A stretch of 64,000 nucleotides of DNA from Molanna angustata (GCA_963576475.1 OY754964.1:6376149-6440148), one strand, 5' to 3'; numbered from the stretch's first letter, positions 29,701-42,498 are shown. Translations and numbers: made by a program. The notes: generated by a model from the letters alone, not told the origin.

Positions 29701-31065
29701 CTATTATTATTTGGACCTTCGGGTAATATTAAATTTACAATTGTTGCAATTATAATTTGTATGCGTCCCTATTCAGGTATAACCCATAGAGTACAAAGGG
29801 GAATGTCATTATAATTTGTGAACCTATTGATAATATATAGATGACACTTTAATGATAATTAGGTACACTTCCTTTTTAAATAACAATTACTGCAAACAAT
29901 CCACATGAATATAACTATGACTCATTACTCAGAAGCTATATATTTTTAAAATAACCCATAATCCATAATATTATTTCAGAAAAAAAAAATAATATCAGCT
30001 TTAAAGATTCTTTGTGGATTTGTTGCTTGATTATTTTTGAAGCTCCTATAGGTAGAAATGATTTTCGTGTTGATTCTTTTTAATATGTTGATTACTACTT
30101 TTATTTGTGATTATTTTGTCTGATATTCAGTAAATTTGGATCCGTTGGACATGCGCACTGTGGTCGAGAAATGCAACTTTAAGACTTCCTGTCACAAATA
30201 AATTGCACTTTCAGTATACGGCGAATCCTTTGTCAATTATCTAATTAGGTATAAGCTTATTACTTCAATAGTGTTTTTTTATCCTGTAAGAGGATACCAC
30301 AGCAAGCAGCAGGTAACAACGATGGATAATCTGAAACCAGAGTAGTGATGGCATTCGGAGACAATAGCGTTCAAAGTGCTGGAAATTGCTGTTTCAACCC
30401 GTCAGTATGAAGTATGATGCGTTATAGCTGGTATAAACATGGATGTATATATAAAGCGTGATTTATTTATATATTTTCTATGGAATATGTACTATTAGAA
30501 ATCAAAATAACATTTTGGTTGGTGGACACCCTCCGACAGACACCTTTAACAGAGACATAACAATTAATTAATTTATTTATATACTTATAGACTTCTTCTC
30601 CTTTTTTTATACGGCGCTGGCCGATTTACTAATGATATTAATAACAATTAAGCACTACAAAAATTACACTCAATTATTATTATTACCATTATACACTTCC
30701 TCAAAAGAATTAGTAGATCAATGCGTAAATTGTAAATTATTTAAAAGAGCAAAATAAAATGCAACAAACGCATCATCAAGCTTTCAATTGGGAATAGTTC
30801 ACCCATCCAGATACTTAACAAATCAAAAGATTAGGCTCTGAGGAGGTCTCTATACTACCTAACAACCCTACTGATTCCCGACTATTAACGTTAGTAAAAA
30901 AATATGACATAATATTATAATTTAATTACATTATTTTCCCTTTATATACTTACCGTGTATTTTTTTTGTATTTTATTTAAATTTCTTATTTTTAAATATA
31001 TTCTTCTATTTACATATGTTTTAGTAAATTTATTTAAAAAAAATAATAATAAACACTTCCTAGCA
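29700..31065. other. Intergenic DNA upstream of BicC
   Basis: No exon or known repeat recognised. A less AT-rich stretch at 30760-30890 (near GAGGAGGTCTCTATACTACC) may be a degraded LINE 3' end. Confidence 0.4.
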
Positions 31066-31069
31066 CCCT

Positions 31070-31247
31070 GCGCAAGTGGCGAGTTTATTGCCATATGGCA
31101 ATTTCTTCCAACTAACTAGTTTTTCCAGCCCAGAGAAGCAAGAATTGCTTGAGAAATAAATTTAAATAAATTTCTCCTCTGCTGGGAATCGAACCCAGGA
31201 CGCCCGTACAGAAGCCAAACGGCTTACCAACTGTGCCACGGCGGTCG
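31070..31247 (-). repeat. tRNA-headed SINE, family J
   Basis: Minus strand: GCCGTGGCACAGTTGGTAAG (A-box-like) and GGGTTCGATTCCCAGC (B box), then a body ending with the TTGCCATATGGCAA block also seen at 38820 and 47520. A second head piece is at 52925-52985. Confidence 0.65.
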
Positions 31248-31249
31248 GC

Positions 31250-31324
31250 ATACTATGTATTTATTTAAAGTTTTATACTATGTATTTATTTAAAGTTTTA
31301 TACTATGTATTTATTTAAAGTTTT
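31250..31324 (+). repeat. 25-bp tandem repeat, three copies
   Basis: The unit ATACTATGTATTTATTTAAA plus GTTTT is repeated at 31250, 31275 and 31300 without visible differences, directly next to the SINE head. Confidence 0.9.
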
Positions 31325-31384
31325 GCGAAGTTTTTTACTAAATACATTATAATTATGTACAAAGCAAAATTAAATAATCAAGCT

Positions 31385-32188
31385 CAAAATTTCAGAATAT
31401 ATAGATAGTTATAGTCCTACAAAAAAAATTATACTCAACTCTTAATTTTGAATTTTTCCTTTATTTTTCCATATATCTCAAAAACCATATAAGCTAGAAC
31501 TCTGAATATTGGTATAAATATAGATAAATACAAAATCTCAAATTTGTTCTTTCAAAAAAATTCCAGAGTTTCTCAAACATTTTTTATTAAGAAATTTTTT
31601 ATGATAAATTTATGTGTTTAACTGCATATTTCCATACTTTTTAAATATCGAAAAAAGCCGAAACACCCCAACTAGATAATTTAATTTGCTATAAAAAATA
31701 TTCACACTGTAGTAGTACATCTCAAACTTTTTTTAACAATTTTTATTAAAATTGAATTTAATGAAGACATCATTTCATAGAATTTGTAAGGCAGTATACA
31801 CTACACAATATCTCACTCAATAGTTTGGTACCTACTTAATCTCCAAATATACATACATACCATCATGCTGTTTTTATATTCTGGGTAGGAAAAACAGACT
31901 GACCTCCATAATATCCTATCCGGACATACATGCCTACATGTTTTATTTAGAAAATAAAATATCTTACAATATTTATTAATTTGTGTTTAAATGTTTATAG
32001 TTCGGTACGTATTCTTCAATTATACAGACTATTGCGGACATACATGCCTACATGTTTTATTTAGAAAATAAAATATCTTACAATATTTATTAATTTGTGT
32101 TTAAGTGTTTAAAGTTCGGTACGTATTCTTCAATTATACAGACTATCGCCTTCTACAGTTGGATCTCGTGTGTAACATGCAACTAGTA
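31385..32188 (+). repeat. Long dispersed repeat K, copy 1
   Basis: Shares ordered blocks (TTTCAGAATATATAGA, TTCCATATATCTCAAAAACC, ACTGACCTCCATA, TACAGTTGGATCTC) with copies at 32956-33780, 38013-39058, 51288-51725 and 52288-52395. A 114-bp tandem duplication starts at 31921 and 32035. Full copies begin and end with inverted CCAACTGT(C/T)GA. Likely a non-autonomous DNA element. Confidence 0.65.
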
Positions 32189-32189
32189 G

Positions 32190-32955
32190 TATGGAAATTA
32201 AACTTGAAAATATTTATGTGATGTATTAATTGCATAAAATCAGGAGTAATGATCCAGATATTGTAGAATGTTCTACGCCGATAGTAAAATTTTTTACCTA
32301 CCTATAGTTTCCGATATATGACTTGATAATTTTTACCGTGGATTTTTATTTTAATGTTGACATATATTATATACCAACTAAGCAAAAAAATCACAAATAT
32401 ACGCTCTGCGCATCCATGTAACATTCTCAAATTATTTGCCGATAACTGTAGTCATCCTGTACGAGAGTAGCTAATTTCTACTAATACTAGCATTCATGAA
32501 GAAAATTGAATAATGGTGTTCATGAAATCACTAACTTAAGAATATTTATTGAATATTCAATAAATATTCAGATATTATCAACGTAAAAAAGGACAAAATT
32601 TGATTGTAAACAACCACCCATTTAAAAAATAAGACAGACATTTAAAAAATAAGAATATTAAACAGATATATTAAAAAAAATCAATTTTTCATATATTATT
32701 TATAACTTTGAAATAATTTAAATGTAATAAATCAAACATAGTTTTTATTCATTTAATGAGTTTATAATTAAAAAATGCGCTTTCGTTGACTTCACCACCA
32801 TCTTCGGAGACCATAATTATATTCACAGTTTATGTATTCATATGATACTTGTTTGCACAGTCATTTAATAAGCTATAAAAATATAACTATTTCAAAATCA
32901 ATACACAAACTTAAATAAAACGATATGTATGTTTATACCACGGCAAAAATGATTG
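32190..32955. other. Gap between repeat K copies
   Basis: AT-rich; contains a scrap of MITE family D at 32380-32450 (TACGCTCTGCGCATCC). Nothing else recognised. Confidence 0.4.
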
Positions 32956-33451
32956 AACTAGTTGCATGTAACACATGAGATCCAACTGTCGATAGCGATA
33001 GTATGTATAGTTGAAGAATATGTACCAAACTATAAACCCATAAATACAAATTATTGAATATTTTCATATATTTTGTTTTCTATACAACATATGTAGGTAT
33101 GTATGTCAAGATAGGATAGTATGGAGGGAGGTCCTTTTTTCCTACCCAGAATATGAAAATAGCATGATGGTATGTATGTATGTTTGGAGATGAAGTATCA
33201 AACTATTAAGTCTTCTTACATATTGTGTATAGGCGACTGCCATATAAAATGTATGAAGCAATGTCGTCACTAAATTCAATTTTTAAAAAAATTGTTAAAA
33301 ATTGAGATCTTTTACTACAATGGTAATATTTTTTATAGAAAATTAAATTATCTACTTGGGGTGTTTCGGCTTTTCGATAATTGTAAAAGTTTTGGAAATA
33401 TAGGCAGTTAAACTCATAAATTTATCATAATAAAAATATTTTTCTTAATAA

Positions 33452-33500
<49 letters not shown>

Positions 33501-33517
33501 GCACACACACACACACG

Positions 33518-33588
<71 letters not shown>

Positions 33589-33780
33589 AATGTTTTACTC
33601 CGAATTCTGAGTAAATCCGTGTATGGAACATATATGCTGCGAAGCCTCTAAGTTGGTGTTTTTTGACTTCAAAGTTGGAAAAGCCGTGAAAAAAGTAGAC
33701 CTCTGCATACAATTCTCGCGAATCCTGGCTTGAAACATTGTCTATGTTAAGAGAACAAAGTTCTCCTGAACAAACTTGGA
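32956..33780 (-). repeat. Long dispersed repeat K, copy 2, with internal (CA)n
   Basis: Minus-strand copy: starts in complement at GATCCAACTGTCGATAG and contains the conserved TTACTCAGAATTCGGAGTA block near 33600. Its microsatellite-prone centre has expanded to (CA)n at 33455-33586, while the copies at 38180-38250 and 51485-51515 keep shorter GTGT-type runs in the same place. Confidence 0.7.
33455..33586. repeat. (CA)n microsatellite with CG interruptions
   Basis: About 130 bp of CA repeats with a few ACGCGC interruptions, inside repeat K copy 2. Confidence 0.95.
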
Positions 33781-34998
33781 CAAAGAGTTTCTAGATAGTT
33801 CTGGTGAATATTTTTATTAGGTAGTTTCCGTCAAAATATGTATTGAAATAATATTTTTTACAGTAAATTTATTGATAATGTTATAATATTGATAGTTCCA
33901 GTTTGTTTTTATACCCGATGTTTCAAATATTAAATAAAAACAGAAATCTTTGCATCAGTTGTAATGATAATAAATCATGTTTATTTATTTATTTTATTTT
34001 ATACCATCTCGATATTATTTATTACGAACTTTGTGTTTTCTTTGCTGAAGTTTAATTTATTCACACATACATTTTAATTCAATAAGTGTATATGTGTGGT
34101 GATTATTATTTAGCATAAATAATTCGCATTAGCTAGAGCTTGTTCGAGGTCGCTGTAATTATAATCACGAGGCATTGCTGTACGTTTTTTTTACAATACG
34201 CGCCGTTTTTGTCGGCCATCTTTGTTGGGGGCTCGACCCGCCTGAGCCAATCAGAGGGCCGCATTACACAAGCCCATCTCTGTTTCTGTTGAATTCTTAA
34301 TGCGTCATTGAATACAATTTTCACACTGCGTTGATAAAATAACGATAATAATATTATTTATTGTTTACTCCAAATATTGATAATGTTGAACTTGTTTAAA
34401 ATAATATGTATTAGAAATTTACATAATTCGTATATTCTTGCAAAATAATATAAAACATGGAAATACAAAATTCAGTCTTGTTTTAGTGGTGATAAATAGT
34501 GTATAATTTATTTGGTTGTTTTTTTTTACAAAAAGATTATCAAAATATAACAGTTATTGCGTCAAAAAAGTTTGATTGTGTAAAATTTATTATGAAAAAT
34601 TTAAATATAAATATTTTTTTACAAAAAATACTTATAATTATATACCTACTTATATCTAATTCTATGATTATATAATATTTTTTTAATCTTGATCCTTCCA
34701 ACATGTGCGTATAGCATACCACAGATAATATAGAAGCAAACTTTCAGTAAAATTTAGCATACGGGTATGACAAATAAATTATACAATTTATAAAAATTGA
34801 CGAAATCTTATTTGAATTCTGCTCGAATCACAAAATTATAATATTTTTTATCAAATATCGTGTTTTTATCTTTGTGGTACATTTTAACAAAAATTAATTT
34901 TGTTTACACCACGTGACATGTTAATTTTTATAAATATTAACGTGTCGGGTAAAATATAGTTAATTTTTATAATATTTTTACCCAAATTATACGAACAA
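33781..34998. other. Unassigned DNA with a GC-richer island
   Basis: Mostly AT-rich. An island at about 34190-34290 carries CCAATCAGAG and, on the minus strand, AAGATGGCCG, and is far less AT-rich than its surroundings. See findings. No gene model. Confidence 0.4.
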
Positions 34999-35117
34999 AC
35001 CATCACGACATATACCACAATGTGGGTAACTAGTGACAGGTGTACGACACATGCGTCTAACTTCCACACCTTTCGTAAAAAGGCATTCAGAATGGATGGG
35101 GAACCTCATTGCTGAAC
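34999..35117 (+). repeat. SINE-like repeat B, copy 3, truncated
   Basis: ACCATCACGACATATACC to GGGGAACCTCATTGCTGAAC; only the first third of the family is present. Confidence 0.65.
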
Positions 35118-35883
35118 AAAAAAAAAAACAATCGTTCAACTTATTGAACTACGAATATAAACAATATATTTTTTATTTCAAACATGGCGTGATTGATAAA
35201 TTTTAATAAACTACCTGCAAATATTTAAAACAACACCAAATTATCATAACTCAAAAAGAAAATCAAATTTTTAAAAGAATAAGTATTTTTTTTTTGTTCA
35301 GATAAATTTCAATTAATACTCTATATTCCTAAAAAAATAACCTTAAACATCTGTATTAGCTGTAAGTTAAATTTAATTGACAATTTATTAAATAATTCTC
35401 GTGTATGTTCGTATATAATATGTGTATGTAACTATAAGTATGTAAATATAAATATGTAAAATCTATGTAATTTACTCCTGTCTCAAACACTAGTTTTTAA
35501 CTTTATTGCGACAGTACTTGTTTGAAAAAAAACTGTAATTATTTTAATTTTTGTACTTATCCATGTTTATATTAAAACTTACAAAATAAATAAAAAAAAA
35601 TATATCTAACAATTTGATACCAATCTAATGAAGAAAGAATTAATTTTTAATATTTAAAAATCTAGCCAAGTATGAATGAATTAACTTATAAAGTATATAT
35701 GACGAGTTCAATATCAGGTTAAAATTATCGCATAATTTTAAGTGTTTGTTATATAAGAATGGAAAATAAAAAAATTATTTAATACTGTCGGTGCTAAATA
35801 AGATTATTGTAATCCACGTGATAAAAAATAATGATTAAAAATAAATATTACAATAAACTTTGCATATACGCACTTTTAAATCT

Positions 35884-37975
35884 GTCGATTGTGACGGCTT
35901 CTAATTTGTAGGATTCCATTATGATAATGATGACTATGAACACATATATAATTCCACAATTTATTTATTTTACTCCCGACAACCGTTTCGGCTTATAAGG
36001 CCATAATCAACTGTAAGTTATCACTAACCCGCGTGACATATTTTTATGTAACCCAATATACATATTACATGTAATCCACGAAATATATTACAGTACTTAA
36101 ATGTAACAATATTGATTTTTTATCTTATACATATATGTCAAATCCGCCTCTATTGGTGGCTGTGCCTTATTAAAAAAAATATATATGTCATTTAAATGTG
36201 TCTTTTTTAAATGTGTTAAATGTAATGATGCTGTTTCTTATCTTGTACTTAAATAATTTGAATACATCTTTCTTAAATTCATTATATATATATGCTCATA
36301 ATATTTGTTATTGATATGTCAAACAAAAATGTAGTATAAAATAGAAGCCCTAATGTATTAATTATAAATATTTATGTGTTACATAATAATTTTTTTGTCA
36401 TCATTATATATTATTTTAGTTGTTTACATATAAGAACTATATAAATTGCCACCCATAATTATTAAGAAATTGACATACTGAAATAGTAATAATGGGCTTT
36501 ACCAAAAAATCCAATTCCTATACACATGGCTTATTTTAATTTTAATTGTATATCTTCCTTCTCTCTCTCACACACACAAATACCCATTTGTCTGTCCCTT
36601 TTCCAGTACCTCATTATGTGTCCGGTTTTCCCATTGTTAATAGCATGATATACATACATTTATCTATTTACCTGTTATAACCTTTGTTTAACTTTGTATA
36701 AGAATGGACTTCCTCAGGGTAGTGTCTTGGCGCCTCTACTGTTTAACATATATACAAATGATCAACCAAGACCAAACAGAACACGCCAATTCATATATGC
36801 CGATGACACCGCCGTGGCAGCACAGGGGAAATCATTTCATGAGGTAGAGGATAGACTTACGTCAACACTCACTGAATTGGGTGAATACTACGATGCAAAC
36901 CACCTAAAACCCAACCCCAAAAAAACACAACTATGCGCCTTCCACTTGAAAAATAGAGAGGCGGGTCGAGGGTTGCGAGTCAACTGGAGAAATGAGGAAC
37001 TCGAAAACTGCCACGCACCAAAGTATCTGGGAGTGACACTGGATCGATCTCTGACTTACAAGCAGCACTGCCTAAACACGAAACAGAAGGTCTCCGCCAG
37101 AAATAATATCTTGAGAAAGCTTGTCGGATCAACTTGGGGAGCATGCCCTGAGCTCTTGCGCACTTCTGCTCTGGGACTGTGCCTCTCTGCCGCCGAATAT
37201 GCTTGCCCTGTATGGTTTGGATCAGCTCATGCCAACCAAGTGGATGTTGCAGTTAATGAAATGGCACGAATTATATCAGGATGTCTTAGACCCACAGCCA
37301 AAAACAAATTGTATCCCATAATAGGCATAGCACCCCCTAACATCAGAAGAAGAGTGGCAGCAGATGCGGAGAGGCATAAGCAGATACACGACCCAAGACA
37401 CCCACTCTATGAACATAAAGCACCAAACCCTCGCCTCAAGTCAAGGAATAGCTTCCTAAAGTCCACAGCCGACCTGCAGACCTCCCAGAAGCAACGCCGA
37501 GAGGAGTTGTGGATGGACGACCCAATCTCTGCATGGATGGACACAAGCGAGAAGGCGAATATGGCGCACTGCCTGCCATTCCCAATATGGAAGACACTGA
37601 ACAGGCTGAGGGTGGGTGTGAGTGGCTGCAAGAGCAACCTGCACAGGTGGGGCTTCTCGACGGAGGATGATACCTTCTGTGATTGTGGGGCAGTGCAGGA
37701 TGACGACCATCTGCTGTCCTGCCCAGAATTGAACGAGGGTTGCCACATGGACGACCTGATTAAACTTACCGACAGGGCGATTTCCGCCGCCACACATTGG
37801 AGTGGCAAAATCTGAGTTCCGGACTCGATAAGTAAGTAAGTACTTTGTATAAAAGAAATGTGAACTGTGTACTCAACACTAGTTGATTATGGCATTATAA
37901 GCCGAAACGGTCGTCGGGAGTAAAATAAATAAATTGTGGAATTATATAAGTGTTCATATTCATCATTATCAATAA
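35884..37975. mobile_element. Foldback family H element split by insertions
   Basis: Left arm about 35884-36012 (GTGACGGCTTCTAATTTG to GGCCATAATCAAC) and right arm about 37882-37975 (GTTGATTATGGCATTATAAG to TTCATATTCATCATTATC) match the two arms of the compact copy at 27441-27676. About 1.87 kb lies between them: 0.7 kb of unassigned AT-rich DNA and a LINE insertion. Confidence 0.6.
36702..37841 (+). mobile_element. 5'-truncated non-LTR retrotransposon (jockey-like) with reverse transcriptase
   Basis: Flanked by the 11-bp direct repeat ACTTTGTATAA (36691-36701 and 37842-37852), so its ends are well defined. It starts inside the RT domain at NGLPQGSVLAPLLFNIYTND, has the catalytic FIYADD box, HLKPNPKKTQ and PKYLGVTLDRSLTYKQH, then a C-terminal domain ending in a cysteine/histidine knuckle (FCDCGAVQDDDHLLSCP). 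It is open for about 370 codons to TGA at 37815 with no internal stop, so the insertion is fairly young, though it lacks the N-terminal half and the endonuclease. The 3' end is TAAGTAAGTAAG. An upstream in-frame TTG lies in the target duplication and is not a real start. Confidence 0.9.
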
Positions 37976-38012
37976 ACTTTGCATTATGATTAAAAAATAA
38001 ATTAGAATATAA

Positions 38013-39058
38013 CCCAACTGTCGAGTTGTTCAATAGAATTTAATTAAGTTTCAAGCCAAGATACGCGAGATTTGTATGCAAGATATATATTTTTCAACTT
38101 TGAAGTAAAAAACATCAACTTAGAGGCCTTGCAGCATATATGTTCTACATATTATATATGGATTTACTCAGAATTCGGAGTAGAACATTAAGTGTGGGCG
38201 TGCGTGCGTGATGGTGTGCGTGCGCGTGTGTGTGTGTCTGTGTGTCCGTCCGTCCCTTTATAACTTTTGATCCGCTCAATACATAGAGCCTAAGATTTCA
38301 GAAAATATAGAAAGTAATAGGCTTATAAATATTTTTTACTCATAATTTGGAATTTTTGTTTCAATCAGGGATTATCAACTATAGAATTTGTGCTTTATTT
38401 TTCCATATATATCTAAAAACCATAAAAGCAAGAATACTGAAAATTTGTATAAATATAGACAAATATTTAAAATCAAGTTGTTTTTTCAAAAATGTTCCTT
38501 TTTTGTTTTTTTTTTCAAAAAAACCTTTGAGTTTCTCTAACATTTTTTAATTGAGAAAAACATGCCAACTAGATAATTTAGTTTTCTATAAAAAAAACAT
38601 GAACATTGTAGTTGTACATTTCATATTTTTTTTTGACAATATTTAGTAAAAGTTGAATTTAGTGACGACATCGCTTCATTACAAAATATCTTTAAATAAA
38701 ATAAAAAAAACATAGTATCTCAATCTAAATATTCAATAATTTGGATTTATGGAGTTTGGTACGTATTTATTTGTTTGTTTAACTTTTTATACATAATATA
38801 TACAAATATAATGCACACTTATTGCCATTAGGCAATTTCTTCCGACCAACCAGATTACAGAGTGACAGAATTATATATGTACATCAGTCAAAAAAATGAA
38901 AGTTAAAAAATAAAGAAAATATTCATAACACCAAGATAAATAATAAAAAAATATTCTTCAACATATTAATAAAAAACATATTAAAAAAATGTATTATTCA
39001 TATATATGTAACTCTCGAAAATTGGATCTCATGTGTTACATGCAATTAGTATTATGTT
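38013..39058 (+). repeat. Long dispersed repeat K, copy 3, interrupted
   Basis: Begins CCCAACTGTCGAGTTG, includes TTACTCAGAATTCGGAGTA and a GT-rich stretch, and runs to about 38760. The terminal block TTGGATCTCATGTGTTACAT reappears at 39018-39058. The DNA between includes a LINE-end block (GCACACTTATTGCCATTAGG at 38815) like that at 47510. Confidence 0.6.
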
Positions 39059-39229
39059 ACATATTACTTAATATTACATAATAGCTAATATACAAGAAAA
39101 TTTGGTGAATCCACGGAATTTCATATCGCAATCCAACGAATTATATATAAATTTAATGTTGTTAATGAACTGGAAATATATGAATAAATTCTGTTTGTTA
39201 AAAATATTATGGTAACATAAATAAACGAG

Positions 39230-39760
39230 TTGGTTGAGAGGATGTCGCAGGCTCCTACCCCACTCCTTTGGGAATGTGAGGCTACAATAGGCTAAATAAT
39301 AAATTTGAAAATCTTTTCCCCTGTTCCCTCAAAAGATACGTGTTTGAAATAAAGTAGAGTTTATTTTATATCTTTATTCTATTGCAAGAGTTTTTTGAAA
39401 GTTGAATTTGTTTAATACTTTTTGTAAAATTAGTTTTAGCAAAACCCTTTTTTAAATTTATATTGTTTGTAATTCAAAAACTACAAGGCCTATGTAGTTA
39501 AGGCTACTTTTTTCTTTACGTTAGTTTACCTTATCACATATCAAATATTAGGTGATATACAATTTTTTTTCGTGTTTCATACATGTTTCATAAATCCGTA
39601 TGTCCAAGGTATACAAGGGTCTTAAGAGGTTTACGTTCTTATCATCCCCGGAGGGGCTGCTCGTCGGATGACACAAGGAACTACTATCAGGTATTTTCAA
39701 ACCACTACCCCTAACAGGCCAACCTAAATCGTAGGGGTCCATCGAGTACCTTGTTGTAAC
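39230..39760 (+). repeat. Dispersed repeat C, copy 2
   Basis: CCCTCAAAAGATACGTG, TCACATATCAAATATTAGG, TTTTTCGTGTTTCATACAT, then CCAAGGTATACAAGGGTCTT. The last block is the one resembling the 3' end of Pgm exon 3. Confidence 0.6.
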
Positions 39761-40790
39761 ACTACACTTTCCATTGTAATATACATATATCTACATAATA
39801 CGAGTATATAGTTATCGTTAATCGTTTAGAAAAATCTTGCTTGGTTGATTTGATCACACGTATGCGCAAAACGTCCCCGTGCTGGCCAAAAAATTTCAAA
39901 ATATTTGGCGATGACTATTCCTTATACACTTTTTACTTCTTTTTAAATGTTGATATTTAACGAGTGCATATTTATAATTTTATTTATATTGTAAAAACTC
40001 GCAGAACAAAATAAAAAAAAACAATTTTTCAGAACATGAAAGCATTTTGAATGTTTCGACACATTAAATTATAGATAAGAAATGAACATTATTTATGGAA
40101 AACTAATATTTATAAAAAAAAAAACAAGTAAATAAAATAATTTGGACACCCTGTACAAAGTTTTCTTCACATATAAAATGTGTAATCGATTTTTAATAGC
40201 ATATTTTAAATTACTCAATTAATATTTTTTTTTTCAAAATAATCATTTGGCTTAATTCATAAAATTTTCCTTAATTTAGTTGTCATTTAAATCGTGTTTA
40301 GAATCTTATTATGATTTTCACTGATATTACGTAGATTGAAAACATGTAAAAACAGTTAAATATTATTGTTGCATCTAACCGAAAAAAATAAAAAAAATAT
40401 TTTAACGCTCAGTCGGAAACGCATAGCTTTGTTCACTTTCCATGAAATACAAAAATTTTCAATTTCAGGAAGTTTGTAAAAAATCGATTGTAAAATTCCA
40501 GTACAGACAGACGAGTGAAGTTAATGAAAAGGGTGTAATAAGGTTTTGTAACAAAATTAATTAAAAATAATATTGAATTGAACATTACATTGAACGTTTA
40601 TTTAATGTTGCATCGTCTTGCACAACTATTTTCATACCGAATCTCATCAACCGCTTGCGCCGCGCCGCTTTGTTCTATAATGTTATACTCTACGTATGTT
40701 GTTAAGGGTCGTTATACCGCATATTGCTTCAGAGAACATGTACAAATGTATCATATACCTATATACTAATTCTTCCACGATGTATATATC
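39761..40790. other. Unassigned AT-rich DNA
   Basis: A scrap of MITE family D at 39850-39910. ORFs are short and unrecognised. Confidence 0.4.
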
Positions 40791-40799
40791 TAACTAATA

Positions 40800-41289
40800 G
40801 TATATATTTACGCTCTTTTTATCGTGTTTGTGGCGTTCGACTAAGCTGCTGTCAATTCTACTAAATCGGATCACCGCTAACGTCGCCGGCTGCAGTCGGT
40901 TTTAAGTTTCACGTGTGTGAAGTCGTCCCATCGCCAACATTATTCACTCGTCAAAGTTTAAAAATACCCGGAATAAAAAAATTCGAAATTTGAACTTTGT
41001 TCGATTAAACTTTCGCTATCGTTATAGAATTAAAGACTATTATTTTCCATAAACATAACCAAAAACGATTTGAACCTATTTATAATTAGTTTTAAATATA
41101 AAATTATTTTTATTTAGAATTTTTAAATTAGTTTTCAATTAATATAATAAACAGTTAAGTAATAGTAATTTGTTTAAATATTGAAACCTTTATATAATAA
41201 ATATTCTCGTTAAAATAACCCTGATCTAATTCAAAGTGGTATATAAATAGACACTGAAAAGTTCCTGAAATTTGAAATATTCATAAGGT
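40800..41289 (+). promoter_or_regulatory. Possible promoter and non-coding first exon
   Basis: A less AT-rich stretch with GTCGCCGGCTGCAGTCGG (40880s) is followed by TATATAAATAG at about 41240 and then CATAAG|GTAAGT at about 41283-41294, a near-consensus splice donor. There is no ATG ORF of note, so any exon would be 5' UTR of a plus-strand gene lying further right or beyond the window. Inference only. Confidence 0.3.
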
Positions 41290-42237
41290 AAGTCTATTCA
41301 ATTCCCCAATTTATCTACTTAAAATTATATTTTATTTACAAAGTAGTATTTATTTTTCAATTTGTCTCATTTGAGTTTTATAATGAATTAACGTGGTGGG
41401 ATTAATTAATAAATAAAACAAAATATTTTTATATTTAAATTATATTTGAAAGTATGTACCTAACCAAACAATTAAAAATACAGTCATAAAAATATTCATA
41501 TATTACCTATGTACTTACATTAAACAATACATATCTGAGTATAGAATTTTATCAAGTTATTTCGATCTTAAAACGATACTTATATACCTAATATATCATC
41601 TGCATAGGTAAATAAAAATTCTCTTACCACGAACAGTTTTGGACTCATTTATGTCCATGCATCGTCTCATATTATACGTTTATCTATTATACGTTTATCT
41701 ATTATTTCGACTGACTCTTAAGTGACTTAAATAAATTTATTAGATCTTATTCCGGGTTTCATTCCAGATTCCAGGTGAACCCAAAAATGGTATTTTTGTT
41801 ACATTTTTTATTTCTTATTTTTTTTTACATTTTTTATTTCTTAATTATTTTTATTGTAAAAAACTTAGTAATTTAACATATATAAATAGGTTCTTACTTA
41901 TGTAGCTATATAAAAAAATCGGTGCCTTTATTACTCTCCACACTATGAAATAGCGGAGAGTCATGATTTCACAATTTTTTTTAAAGTCGCGGTAAAATAG
42001 TATCATACCTTCATGCGGCAAAATTTATTTTCGTTTTGAATGAAGAAAGGCGTAAATCTAAAACTTTTTGCGCAAATTTATTTATTACTTTAATGTCAAA
42101 GTGTAAGTACATACAGGTACATAATTAATAATTAGCTGTTTCTGTTAAAACAGAAATTTTGAAAATTCATATTCACCATGATTTTTTTTGTATGTGGTTT
42201 GTTTATATATTGTTTGTTTATATTTAATGAACGAATC
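41290..42237. other. Unassigned DNA with a TIR-element scrap
   Basis: AT-rich. 41933-41985 (ACTCTCCACACTATGAAATA) is the end of the TIR family found complete at 43226-44155. Confidence 0.5.
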
Positions 42238-42330
42238 TATGGGTGGCAGATCAGCTAATGTGCTGAATCTACTAGATGTGGTCTCGAATCCTGCCTATAC
42301 AGATTTTGTTTCCCTCTATAGCACAAGAAT
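42238..42330 (+). repeat. tRNA-headed SINE fragment, family L, copy 1
   Basis: GGGTGGCAGATCAGCTAATG then GGTCTCGAATCCTGCC (B box). Better-preserved copies at 48990-49190 and 63838-64000. Confidence 0.6.
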
Positions 42331-42498
42331 ATGCTTGGTTTAGATAATACACGTGTATTCTTTTTACATATTATTATAAATGTTCTTGGTCATTCTTTAA
42401 AAAAATATTCAAGCACAGTAGGTACATATACATATAATTAAAAATATTTCTATTGCATCTTTTAATGACTCAGGATCATTCCAAGGGGGTTGATAGTT

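Noticed and set aside
33425..33712. Cys-Val repeat ORF
   Set aside because: Translation of the (CA)n array.
37407..37808. Minus-strand ORFs of 113 and 133 codons
   Set aside because: Shadows of the LINE reverse transcriptase frame.
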